From NCBI RefSeq assembly GCF_004216475.1, contig NZ_CP022303.1, positions 2,294,001 through 2,358,000 of the forward strand: a stretch of 64,000 bases of DNA, written 5' to 3'. A model generated the notes under the pieces. It worked only from the letters and a program-made list of their open reading frames with translations, had not been told where the DNA came from and did not search any database. Origin of the DNA: Thalassococcus sp. S3 (GTDB lineage Bacteria > Pseudomonadota > Alphaproteobacteria > Rhodobacterales > Rhodobacteraceae). Position numbers and translations under genes: made by a program. Shown here piece after piece: positions 52,806 through 61,236 of this stretch (positions within the stretch are counted from its first letter, which is position 1; the number at the start of each line of letters is the position of its first letter).

Positions 52806-53846
52806 ATGTCCTTTGTGAAACTGACAGCTTCGGCGCTGGCCATTGCTGCTGTGTCCGCAACGACCGCCGCAGCCCGTGACCAAGTGCAAGTTGCCGGCTC
52901 TTCGACTGTTCTGCCCTATGCCTCCATCGTGGCGGAAGCTTTTGGCGAAAACTTCGAATTCCCGACACCTGTCGTTGAATCGGGCGGCTCCTCGGCTGGT
53001 CTGAAGCGATTCTGCGAAGGCGTGGGCGAAAACACGATCGACATCGCCAACGCATCGCGTCAGATCCGTGAGCGTGAGATCGCGACCTGCGCGGAAAACG
53101 GCGTGACCGACATCATCGAGGTACGCATCGGCTATGACGGCATCGTGTTCGCCAGCCAGATCGACGGCCCGGCCTTCACCGCGTTTGAGCCGTCCGACTG
53201 GTACAACGCGCTGGCCGCTCAAATGCCAGTGGATGGCGAGATGGTTGCCAACCCGAACATGACCTGGGCCGACGCGAATGCCGAGCTGCCCGCCGTTGAC
53301 ATCGCCGCCTTCATCCCGGGCACCAAGCACGGCACCCGTGAAGTCTTTGAAGAGAAGGTTCTGCTGCAGGGCTGTGAAGATACCGGCGCCATGGAAGCCA
53401 TGATGGGCATGGGCATGGACGAAGATGCCGCCGAAGAGGCGTGCATGGCCGTCCGCACCGACGGTAAGTCCGTGGACATCGACGGTGACTACACCGAAAC
53501 GCTGGCGCGCATCGACAGCAACCAGAACGGCATCGGCGTCTTCGGTCTGGCGTTCTACGAAAACAACACCGACAAGCTGAAAGTGGCGACGATGGGTGGC
53601 ATCGCGCCGTCCACCGAAACCATCGCTGCCGGTGAATATCCTGTCTCACGCCCGCTGTTCTTCTACGTCAAGAAAGCACATATCGGCGTGATCCCCGGCC
53701 TGAAGGAATTCGCATCCTTCTTCGTTGCGGACGAGATTGCCGGCCCGGATGGCCCGCTGGCCCAATACGGCCTGGTGTCCGATCCTGAACTGAGCGAAAC
53801 GCAGACCGCTGTCGAGAACGAAGCGGTCATGGGTGGCGCAAGCTAA
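52806..53846 (+). CDS. pstS: Phosphate ABC transporter binding protein PstS
   Basis: A 346-residue periplasmic phosphate-binding protein. A signal peptide (FVKLTASALAIAAVSATTAA) is followed by VQVAGSSTVLPYASIVAEAF, the family's opening strand-helix. The phosphate-binding region includes VVESGGSSAGLKRFCEGVG near 65 and IANASRQIRERE near 88. FIPGTKHGTREVFEE near 170 is the second lobe's contact loop. An insertion rich in Met and acidic residues (MEAMMGMGMDEDAAEEA, near 198-214) is unusual in PstS but fits Rhodobacterales forms. AGGAGA precedes ATG 52806. It has the Pho box upstream. Confidence 0.93.
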   Translation: MSFVKLTASALAIAAVSATTAAARDQVQVAGSSTVLPYASIVAEAFGENFEFPTPVVESGGSSAGLKRFCEGVGENTIDIANASRQIREREIATCAENGVTDIIEVRIGYDGIVFASQIDGPAFTAFEPSDWYNALAAQMPVDGEMVANPNMTWADANAELPAVDIAAFIPGTKHGTREVFEEKVLLQGCEDTGAMEAMMGMGMDEDAAEEACMAVRTDGKSVDIDGDYTETLARIDSNQNGIGVFGLAFYENNTDKLKVATMGGIAPSTETIAAGEYPVSRPLFFYVKKAHIGVIPGLKEFASFFVADEIAGPDGPLAQYGLVSDPELSETQTAVENEAVMGGAS

Positions 53847-53864
53847 TCCTGCTGATCCGGCGTT

Positions 53865-53892
53865 TTCGGGGGCGGGTTCACCCGCCCCCGAA
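53865..53892 (+). terminator. Hairpin between pstS and pstC
   Basis: TTCGGGGGCGGG and CCCGCCCCCGAA form a perfect 12-bp stem around a TTCA tetraloop, followed by CCTTTC. It is a partial terminator or mRNA stabiliser that would favour pstS expression over pstC. Confidence 0.75.
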
Positions 53893-53923
53893 CCTTTCAA
53901 TGACTTGACCCGACGGGGACATC

Positions 53924-55402
53924 ATGCCTGTGACCTGGCTCCTGTTATTCGTTATCGCCTTGGCGGTTGTGGGATTTGTGGCGGGCAGGGCGCGCGCTTT
54001 CAAATCCGCAGGCGGAGATTCCCGCGAGCTGCATTCGCTTCCGTCCTATTACGGCTACAACGTCGCGCTGACCTCTCTGGTCCCTGCCTTGGGCGTTCTT
54101 GCGATCTGGTTGCTGGCGCAGCCGGTTTTCATCGAACGGTCCATCAGCACGGTCATTCCGGATGAACTGATCCCCGAAGGTCTGACACGCTCGCTTGTGA
54201 TGAGCGATGTGCGCCGGCTGGCAGACGGCCTGGACGTGGCCGTCGAGCGCGGAGCCCTGACACAGGAAGAAGCGCAGTCGATCCGTCCCGAATTCACCGA
54301 CATTCGCAGCCGCCTGGGCGCCGTCGGGGTGGCGCTTGGCTCGGATGTACGGCCAGAGGTGCTGCGCGCCGCACAGCAATATCGCCAGATGACCGCGACG
54401 GGTAACACGATAATGACCGTTCTGGTCATCGTGCTGGCCATGGCCGGTCTGGCCTGGTCCTACAGCCGCACGCACAAGGATTTCCGCGCGCGCAATGTGG
54501 TCGAACAGGGTGTTCTGGCCCTGCTGATCTTTGCCGCCTGCATCGCGATCCTCACAACCGTCGGTATCGTTCTGTCGATGTTGTTTGAGACGATGAATTT
54601 CTTTCGGCTTCATCCCTGGACGGACTTTTTCTTTGGCGGAAGCTGGGCCCCGAATTTCCGTGGCAACAGCGATCTTTCGATCCTGCCGCTTTTGTGGGGC
54701 ACGCTTTACATCTCGTTCATCGCGCTGGCGGTTGCGGTTCCCATCGGTCTTTTCGCCGCTATCTACCTTTCGGAATATGCCGGACCTCGGACACGGGCCT
54801 TTGCCAAGCCGCTTCTTGAAGTGCTCGCCGGGATCCCGACCATCGTTTACGGGCTCTTTGCGCTTCTGACAGTCGGCCCCTTGCTGGTCTCGGTCTTTGG
54901 TCGGGGCGACAATGGGATGCTGGGATTTACCTGGATGTCCGGGGGCACCGCCGTGATGACGGCGGGCCTGGTGATGGGCATCATGCTGATCCCGTTTGTG
55001 TCCTCTCTTTCCGACGATATCATCAATGCCGTGCCGCAAGCGATGCGCGACGGCTCTCTGGGCCTTGGCGCCACCAAGTCCGAAACCGTGCGCCAGGTGG
55101 TGTTGCCTGCGGCCCTTCCCGGGATCGTCGGGGCCGTGCTGCTGGCGGCCAGCCGCGCCATCGGGGAAACCATGATCGTGGTGCTTGGCGCCGGTGCCAT
55201 TGCGCAATTCTCACTCAACCCGTTTGACGCGATGACCACGATCACCACGCGGATCGTCAGCCAGCTTACGGGCGATACCGACTTTGTCAGCGCCGAAACG
55301 CTTGTCGCCTTTGCGCTTGGTCTGACCCTCTTTGTCCTCACGCTGGGGCTTAATATCCTCGCGCTTTACATCGTGCGTAAGTACCGGGAGCAGTACGAAT
55401 GA
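53924..55402 (+). CDS. pstC: Phosphate ABC transporter permease PstC
   Basis: A 492-residue permease with a C-terminal BPD transmembrane domain (about 260-490). It includes EVLAGIPTIVYGLFALLTVG near 306 and the ABC-contact motif LGLGATKSETVRQVVLPAAL near 382. An N-terminal region of about 200 residues with two or three membrane segments and a hydrophilic loop (105-155) makes it much longer than E. coli PstC (about 320); such extension is usual in this group. GGGGAC precedes the ATG. The stop overlaps pstA by four bases. Confidence 0.93.
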   Translation: MPVTWLLLFVIALAVVGFVAGRARAFKSAGGDSRELHSLPSYYGYNVALTSLVPALGVLAIWLLAQPVFIERSISTVIPDELIPEGLTRSLVMSDVRRLADGLDVAVERGALTQEEAQSIRPEFTDIRSRLGAVGVALGSDVRPEVLRAAQQYRQMTATGNTIMTVLVIVLAMAGLAWSYSRTHKDFRARNVVEQGVLALLIFAACIAILTTVGIVLSMLFETMNFFRLHPWTDFFFGGSWAPNFRGNSDLSILPLLWGTLYISFIALAVAVPIGLFAAIYLSEYAGPRTRAFAKPLLEVLAGIPTIVYGLFALLTVGPLLVSVFGRGDNGMLGFTWMSGGTAVMTAGLVMGIMLIPFVSSLSDDIINAVPQAMRDGSLGLGATKSETVRQVVLPAALPGIVGAVLLAASRAIGETMIVVLGAGAIAQFSLNPFDAMTTITTRIVSQLTGDTDFVSAETLVAFALGLTLFVLTLGLNILALYIVRKYREQYE

Positions 55403-56763
55403 CCGACATCACCTCGACCCCTGCTGCCGCAAGCCCTGCAGGGCGGCCCCCGAAATCCTCGCTGCTGGAGCTGGACGCCCGGACCAAACGGCGCAACGCC
55501 GCCGAGGAACGGTTCAAGATCTACGGTCTGATCGCAATTGGCATCGGTCTGTTGATGCTGGTGATCCTGGTGACCACGATCATCGGGCGGGGAACGGGCG
55601 CTTTCCAGCAGTCCTTTGTCAATCTCAGCGTCACGCTGCAGGAAGATAAGCTCGACAAAAACGGCAATCGCGACCCCGCGGATCTGCGCAAGGTGTCGAC
55701 GTTCGGCTATGCGCCCCTGATCCGGGACGCGTTCGAGGTCAAGGCCGCCGAACTGGGCCTTGAGACCGACCTTGACGGTGGTGACATGGCCGGGCTTCTA
55801 TCCAAAAGCGCGCCTGCGCAGTTGCGTGACTTCGTTCTGGCCAACCCTGATCAGATCGGTGAAACGGTGGAATTTCGCTTTCTCGCCTCCAGCCGGATCG
55901 ACGGCTACCTCAAAGAGCGGGTCAGCCGCGAAAGCATCGCCAACGACCGCAGCATCTCGGCCGAACAACTCGACTTCGCGGATAAGCTGATCGAGATGGG
56001 CACGCTTGAGAAAACCTTCAACATTCAGTTCATCACCGGCGCGGACGCGTCCGATCAGCGCCCAGAAGCGGCTGGCATGGGCGTGTCGATGGTGGGTTCG
56101 CTCTTCATGATGTTGGTGGTTCTGTTTCTGTCGCTGCCCATCGGAGTGGCCGCGTCCATCTACCTTGAGGAATTTGCACCTAAGAATTGGCTCACCGACG
56201 TGATCGAGGTGAACATCTCGAACCTCGCGGCGGTGCCATCCATCGTGTTCGGGATCCTGGGTCTTGCGGTTTTCATCAACTATATGCACCTGCCGCAATC
56301 GGCCCCGCTTGTCGGCGGGCTTGTGTTGACCCTGATGACGCTGCCAACCATCATTATCTCCACCCGTGCATCGCTGAAAGCGGTGCCGCCGTCGATCCGG
56401 GATGCCGCCCTGGGCGTCGGAGCGTCCAAGATGCAATCGGTGTTTCATCACGTGCTTCCGCTTGCTGCGCCCGGCATTCTCACCGGCACGATCATCGGAC
56501 TGGCCCAGGCACTGGGAGAGACCGCGCCGTTGCTGCTGATCGGGATGATCGGATTTGTGGCCTCCAACATGCCCGACAGCGTGGGCTCGGGCCTTCTGGA
56601 TCCGAATTCCGCGATGCCGGCCCAGATCTACGAATGGGCCAAACGCGCGGACCCGGCCTTTTATGAACGGGCCTGGGGTGGCATTATCATCCTGCTCGTC
56701 TTCCTGATCACGATGAATACACTCGCGGTGATCCTGCGCCGCCGTTTCGAACGCCGCTGGTAA
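55399..56763 (+). CDS. pstA: Phosphate ABC transporter permease PstA (DUF3333)
   Basis: A 454-residue permease. The first 210 residues form the DUF3333-type N-terminal region: a membrane segment ([20 protein letters not shown]) and a large periplasmic loop. The BPD permease domain follows, with [20 protein letters not shown] near 280 and [20 protein letters not shown] near 338 as the ATPase contact. Alphaproteobacterial PstA proteins often have this long form. ATG overlaps the pstC stop (ATGA). It completes the inner-membrane channel with PstC. Confidence 0.93.
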   Translation: MTDITSTPAAASPAGRPPKSSLLELDARTKRRNAAEERFKIYGLIAIGIGLLMLVILVTTIIGRGTGAFQQSFVNLSVTLQEDKLDKNGNRDPADLRKVSTFGYAPLIRDAFEVKAAELGLETDLDGGDMAGLLSKSAPAQLRDFVLANPDQIGETVEFRFLASSRIDGYLKERVSRESIANDRSISAEQLDFADKLIEMGTLEKTFNIQFITGADASDQRPEAAGMGVSMVGSLFMMLVVLFLSLPIGVAASIYLEEFAPKNWLTDVIEVNISNLAAVPSIVFGILGLAVFINYMHLPQSAPLVGGLVLTLMTLPTIIISTRASLKAVPPSIRDAALGVGASKMQSVFHHVLPLAAPGILTGTIIGLAQALGETAPLLLIGMIGFVASNMPDSVGSGLLDPNSAMPAQIYEWAKRADPAFYERAWGGIIILLVFLITMNTLAVILRRRFERRW

Positions 56764-56773
56764 GGAGCGAGCC

Positions 56774-57571
56774 ATGAATGACATGAGAATTGTGGAGAGA
56801 GACGTGGAAGCCACGGAAATCAAGATCGCGGCGCGCAAGGTGCAGGTTTTTTACGGCGATACCCACGCCATCAAGGATGTCGACGTCGACATCCAGGACA
56901 AGACCGTAACCGCGTTCATCGGACCATCCGGCTGCGGCAAGTCGACGTTTCTGCGCTGCATCAACCGCATGAACGACACCATTGATGTCGCACGTGTCGA
57001 AGGGGACATCCTGCTGGATGGCGAGGATATCTATGACAAGGCGGTCGATCCGGTGCAGTTGCGGGCCAAGGTGGGCATGGTGTTTCAAAAACCCAACCCG
57101 TTTCCAAAGTCGATCTACGACAACGTCGCTTACGGCCCCCGCATCCATGGCTTGGCCAAGAATAAGGCGGAACTGGATGAGATCGTGGAACGCTCGCTTC
57201 GCCGCGGGGCCATCTGGGACGAGGTGAAGGACCGGCTGGATGCACCGGGCACGGGGCTTTCGGGCGGTCAGCAGCAGCGGCTTTGCATTGCGCGTGCCGT
57301 GGCCACCGAGCCCGAAGTGCTGTTGATGGACGAGCCATGCTCGGCGCTTGACCCGATTGCCACCGCGCAGGTCGAGGAGTTGATCGACGAGCTGCGCCAG
57401 AACTATTCGGTGGTGATTGTCACCCACTCGATGCAACAGGCCGCGCGGGTCAGCCAAAAAACCGCCTTTTTCCACCTGGGTAATCTGGTGGAATACGGCG
57501 AGACGGGCCAGATCTTTACCAATCCGGAAGATCCCCGCACGGAAAGCTATATCACCGGTCGGATCGGCTAA
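56774..57571 (+). CDS. pstB: Phosphate ABC transporter ATPase PstB
   Basis: A 265-residue ATPase. Walker [21 protein letters not shown] lies near residue 51. The PstB-specific [20 protein letters not shown] is near 100, the signature [20 protein letters not shown] near 158, and Walker [19 protein letters not shown] near 180. Highly conserved throughout. AAGGAG precedes the ATG, 10 bp after pstA. Confidence 0.96.
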   Translation: MNDMRIVERDVEATEIKIAARKVQVFYGDTHAIKDVDVDIQDKTVTAFIGPSGCGKSTFLRCINRMNDTIDVARVEGDILLDGEDIYDKAVDPVQLRAKVGMVFQKPNPFPKSIYDNVAYGPRIHGLAKNKAELDEIVERSLRRGAIWDEVKDRLDAPGTGLSGGQQQRLCIARAVATEPEVLLMDEPCSALDPIATAQVEELIDELRQNYSVVIVTHSMQQAARVSQKTAFFHLGNLVEYGETGQIFTNPEDPRTESYITGRIG

Positions 57572-57585
57572 CAGGAGCGAAGACA

Positions 57586-58293
57586 GTGCAAGAGCAACAT
57601 ATCGCGTCTGCGTTTGACCGCGACCTTGAGGCTATTCAGGCGCAGATCATGAAGATGGGCGGCCTTGTCGAGGCGGCGATCATGGACAGCGCCAAGTCGC
57701 TTGAAACCCGCGACGAGGAGCTGGCCCAGAAGGTGCGCCATGGCGACAAGGCCATCGACGCGCTGGAAGAGATCATCAACGAGGAAGCGGCCCGGGTTAT
57801 CGCCCTGCGGGCGCCCACGGCGGTCGATCTGCGGATCATCCTCACGGTGATGAAGATCAGCGGCAATCTCGAACGGATCGGCGACTATGCCAAGAACATG
57901 GCCAAGCGCACCAGCGTTCTGGCCCAGATGGCGCCGATCAACGACAGCGCGGGTGCGCTGCGCCGCATGGCGCGCGAGGTCGAGCTGATGCTCAAGGACG
58001 CGCTCGACGCCTATATCCAGCGCGATGCGGAGCTGGCCGCCGACATCATCGAACGCGACCGGGAGGTCGATCAGATGTATAACGCTTTGTTCCGCGAGTT
58101 CCTGACCTTCATGATGGAAGACCCACGCAACATCACGCCCTGCATGCATCTTCATTTCATCGCCAAGAATATCGAGCGGATGGGGGACCACGTCACCGCG
58201 ATCGCCGAACAGGTCGTCTATCTGGTCAGCGGCGAACGCCCGGACGAGGCGAGGCCGAAAGCCGACACAACATCGCTTGCAACGCAGGAGTAA
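57586..58293 (+). CDS. phoU: Phosphate signalling protein PhoU
   Basis: A 235-residue all-helical PhoU with two repeats of a three-helix bundle. Each carries the metal-binding E/DxxxD motif region: LRIILTVMKISGNLERIGDY near 86 and HLHFIAKNIERMGDHVTAIA near 187. PhoU couples the Pst transporter to PhoR and lowers the Pho response when phosphate is plentiful. The start is GTG at 57586, with AGGAGCG upstream. It sits between pstB and phoB. Confidence 0.94.
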   Translation: MQEQHIASAFDRDLEAIQAQIMKMGGLVEAAIMDSAKSLETRDEELAQKVRHGDKAIDALEEIINEEAARVIALRAPTAVDLRIILTVMKISGNLERIGDYAKNMAKRTSVLAQMAPINDSAGALRRMAREVELMLKDALDAYIQRDAELAADIIERDREVDQMYNALFREFLTFMMEDPRNITPCMHLHFIAKNIERMGDHVTAIAEQVVYLVSGERPDEARPKADTTSLATQE

Positions 58294-58299
58294 GACGCC

Positions 58300-58989
58300 A
58301 TGCCTGCCGATCAACCAACCGTTCTGGTGGTCGAGGATGAGTTAGCGCAGAGAGAAGTGCTCGCCTACAATCTCGAAGCCGAAGGCTTTCGCGTGTGCAA
58401 GGCCGAGAACGGGGACGAGGCTCTGCTGCTTGTTGATGAGGACGTGCCGGACATCATCGTGCTCGACTGGATGATGCCCAATCTGTCGGGCATCGAAGTG
58501 TGCCGGAGGCTGAAGACGCGGCCCGAAACCCGGACGATCCCGATCATCATGCTGTCGGCACGCTCCGAAGAGGTCGACAAGGTCCGCGGTCTTGAGACCG
58601 GCGCGGATGACTATGTGGTCAAACCGTATTCGGTAATTGAATTGATGGCCCGCGTCCGTTCGCAATTGCGGCGGGTGAGGCCCTCGACCGTGGGGCTGCG
58701 GCTGCAATTCGATGACATCATTCTGGATGCGGAGACCCATAAGGTCAGCCGCTCGGACAAGCCGTTGAAACTGGGCCCGACGGAGTTTCGCCTGCTCTCC
58801 ACCTTTATGGAGAAGCCGGGCCGGGTCTGGAGCCGGGAGCAGCTTTTGGACCGGGTCTGGGGGCGCGATATCTACGTCGATACGCGCACGGTCGATGTCC
58901 ATATCGGTCGGCTGCGCAAGGCGCTGACCCAGCATGGCGGCGAAGATCCGGTGCGCACCGTGCGCGGCGCAGGCTACGCGCTCGGCTGA
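58300..58989 (+). CDS. phoB: Phosphate-regulon response regulator PhoB
   Basis: A 229-residue OmpR/PhoB-family response regulator. The receiver domain (1-120) has the phospho-acceptor Asp in DIIVLDWMMPNLSGIE near residue 54 and the Lys in DDYVVKPYSVIELMARV near 108. The winged-helix domain follows (LGPTEFRLLSTFMEKPGRVW, then YVDTRTVDVHIGRLRKAL). It should bind the Pho box before pstS. It is 6 bp after phoU and last in the operon; a convergent LysR gene ends 11 bp further on. Confidence 0.95.
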   Translation: MPADQPTVLVVEDELAQREVLAYNLEAEGFRVCKAENGDEALLLVDEDVPDIIVLDWMMPNLSGIEVCRRLKTRPETRTIPIIMLSARSEEVDKVRGLETGADDYVVKPYSVIELMARVRSQLRRVRPSTVGLRLQFDDIILDAETHKVSRSDKPLKLGPTEFRLLSTFMEKPGRVWSREQLLDRVWGRDIYVDTRTVDVHIGRLRKALTQHGGEDPVRTVRGAGYALG

Positions 58990-59000
58990 TCGCGCTGCGA

Positions 59001-59912
59001 TCAGCGGGGCAGGGGGTCTTCGGGTTCCGCTTGCGTGGCGAGCCAGGTGCGAAACGCTTGAAGGGACGGATTGCGCGCCTTCGCTTCTGGCCAGACCAGG
59101 TAGTAGGCGCCTTTCGCTTCCGTCGGGCGGCCCCAGGCCACCGTGAGCTTTCGCGCGGCAAGCTCCTGTTCAACAAGATAGTCGGGCACCAGGGCCACGC
59201 CCAGCCCGTGGATCGCGGCTTGGATGATGGTTGAGAATTGATCATACATCGTGCCGGGCAAGGGCGTTGGCACCTGCGCATCGTGGTAATCGAACCAATC
59301 CTGCCAGGCCTGCGCGCGCGTCTCGATATGCAACAGCGGAAGGCGTGCGAGATCAGAGGCTTTGCGCAGGACGCCGCCGTCCAGCAGGGATGGCGCACAG
59401 ATCGGCAGCAGCGTTTCGTGCCGCAGCACCAGACGACCCGTTCCGGGCCAATCGGCTGTTCCGAAATGTATCGCTGCATCAAAGGGATGCGTGGCAAAGT
59501 TGAACGGCTCAAGCTGGGTGGACATGTTGATCGTGATATCCGGATGCAGCCGCGCGAATTCCGGCAGGCGCGGCATCAGCCATCGCATCCCGAAAGCCGG
59601 TAGAATGGCGAGGTTCAGGGTGCCTCCGGGCGGGTTCACCGTCAGCTTCAGCGAGGCCTGCGCAATCTGACCCAGCGCCTCACGGATCTCGCCCGCGTAA
59701 TCCTTGGCCGCAGGGGTCAGCGACAACCGCTTTTTCTCCCGTAGGATCAGATCGACGCCCATTTGCCGTTCCAGAGCCTGTAACTGACGGCTCACGGCGC
59801 TTTGCGTCAGGCTCAACTCGTCAGCAACGGCTGACGCGCTTTCCAGGCGGTCCAGAGCCTCCAGTGCGCGCAGGGAGGCGATGGAGGGCAGAAATTTGCG
59901 CGGCGTGCTCAT
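59001..59912 (-). CDS. LysR-family regulator (GcvA-like)
   Basis: A 303-residue LysR regulator. The N-terminal helix-turn-helix begins FLPSIASLRALEALDRLESA and continues VADELSLTQSAVSRQLQALE. The ligand-binding domain follows, with IHFGTADWPGTGRLVLRHE near 158-176. The opening resembles GcvA-type regulators. I start it at ATG 59912, which gives normal LysR length; a longer reading has no support. It is divergent from glutaryl-CoA dehydrogenase, 87 bp apart, and probably controls it, with an acyl-CoA-pathway metabolite as a plausible ligand. Confidence 0.88.
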   Translation of the reverse strand: MSTPRKFLPSIASLRALEALDRLESASAVADELSLTQSAVSRQLQALERQMGVDLILREKKRLSLTPAAKDYAGEIREALGQIAQASLKLTVNPPGGTLNLAILPAFGMRWLMPRLPEFARLHPDITINMSTQLEPFNFATHPFDAAIHFGTADWPGTGRLVLRHETLLPICAPSLLDGGVLRKASDLARLPLLHIETRAQAWQDWFDYHDAQVPTPLPGTMYDQFSTIIQAAIHGLGVALVPDYLVEQELAARKLTVAWGRPTEAKGAYYLVWPEAKARNPSLQAFRTWLATQAEPEDPLPR

Positions 59913-59999
59913 GTATGAGCTTTTGTCATGAAAACCTGCGGGAGTCTCGCTGTTTTCTGCGCTTCGGTTGAGGTACCATACGCTCGAACGGAGGATGCC

Positions 60000-61232
60000 A
60001 TGAACATTCAAGCCAAGACACAACCCGCCCTGAAAGCAAAAGACGCCCCTGATCTGGGCCAGTTCAACTGGGAGGATCCGCTGCGCCTGAGCGAACAGTT
60101 GACCGAAGAAGAGCGGATGCTCTCCGACAGCGCCCGCAGCTTCGCGCAGGAGAAGTTGCAGCCGCGCGTGACCGACGCCTACGCCAACGAGACCACCGAT
60201 CCCGGCATCTTCCGCGAGATGGGGGAGATGGGCCTTCTGGGCGTCACGGTGCCCGAAGAATATGGTGGGCTTGGCGCGGGCTATGTCTCCTACGGTCTTG
60301 TCGCGCGCGAGATTGAGCGTGTGGACAGCGGTTACCGGTCGATGATGTCGGTGCAATCCTCGCTGGTGATGTATCCGATCTATGCTTACGGCTCCGAAGA
60401 GCAGCGCAAGAAGTATCTGCCCAAGCTGGCGAGTGGAGAGTTCATCGGCTGTTTCGGCCTGACAGAACCCGATGCGGGCTCCGACCCTGCGGGCATGAAG
60501 ACACGGGCCGAGAAGACGGCGAACGGCTACAAGTTGACCGGCTCGAAAATGTGGATCTCCAATGCGCCCATCGCGGATGTCTTCGTGGTCTGGGCCAAGT
60601 CAGAAGAGCATGGTGGCAAGATCCGCGGCTTTATCCTTGAGAAAGGCATGGCCGGTCTGTCTGCGCCTAAGATCGAAAACAAGATGAGCCTGCGCGCCTC
60701 GATCACCGGTGAGATCGTGATGGATGGCGTCGAGGTCGGCGAAGACGCGCTGCTGCCGCATGTGCAGGGCCTGAAAGGTCCGTTCGGTTGTCTGAACCGC
60801 GCTCGCTACGGCATTAGCTGGGGCGTGATGGGGGCCGCCGAATGCTGCTGGCACGCCGCACGGCAATACGGGCTGGACCGCCATCAGTTCAACCGTCCGC
60901 TGGCCCAGACACAGCTTTTCCAGAAGAAGCTGGCCGATATGCAGACCGAGATTGCCTTGGGCTTGCAAGGCTCTCTGCAAGTCGGTCGGTTGATGGATGC
61001 CGCCAATGCGGCGCCCGAGATGATTTCCATCGTCAAGCGCAACAATTGCGGCAAGGCGCTGGAGATTGCCCGCAACGCCCGCGACATGCATGGCGGCAAC
61101 GGGATCAGTCTGGAATTTCAGGTGATCCGCCACATGATGAACCTGGAGACGGTGAACACCTACGAGGGCACCCACGACGTGCACGCGCTGATCCTGGGTC
61201 GGGCGCAGACGGGTCTGCAGGCGTTCTTCTGA
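60000..61232 (+). CDS. gcdH: Glutaryl-CoA dehydrogenase
   Basis: A 410-residue acyl-CoA dehydrogenase close to glutaryl-CoA dehydrogenase, which oxidises and decarboxylates glutaryl-CoA to crotonyl-CoA. The FAD-binding segment [20 protein letters not shown] lies near residue 155. [20 protein letters not shown] is near 180. The catalytic Glu near 389 is in the family-specific [25 protein letters not shown] lies 5 nt before ATG 60000; the open frame continues upstream without support. It uses electron-transferring flavoprotein and serves lysine, tryptophan or glutarate breakdown. It is followed after 4 bp by a fused E1 enzyme. Confidence 0.92.
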   Translation: MNIQAKTQPALKAKDAPDLGQFNWEDPLRLSEQLTEEERMLSDSARSFAQEKLQPRVTDAYANETTDPGIFREMGEMGLLGVTVPEEYGGLGAGYVSYGLVAREIERVDSGYRSMMSVQSSLVMYPIYAYGSEEQRKKYLPKLASGEFIGCFGLTEPDAGSDPAGMKTRAEKTANGYKLTGSKMWISNAPIADVFVVWAKSEEHGGKIRGFILEKGMAGLSAPKIENKMSLRASITGEIVMDGVEVGEDALLPHVQGLKGPFGCLNRARYGISWGVMGAAECCWHAARQYGLDRHQFNRPLAQTQLFQKKLADMQTEIALGLQGSLQVGRLMDAANAAPEMISIVKRNNCGKALEIARNARDMHGGNGISLEFQVIRHMMNLETVNTYEGTHDVHALILGRAQTGLQAFF

Positions 61233-61236
61233 TCCC

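Noticed and set aside
53945-55207. A 420-codon open frame opposite pstC
   Set aside because: Composition is His-, Arg- and Gly-rich without domains; pstC is certain.
59913-60356. N-terminal extension of the LysR gene
   Set aside because: It would run through the divergent promoter and into gcdH; start at 59912 gives normal LysR length.
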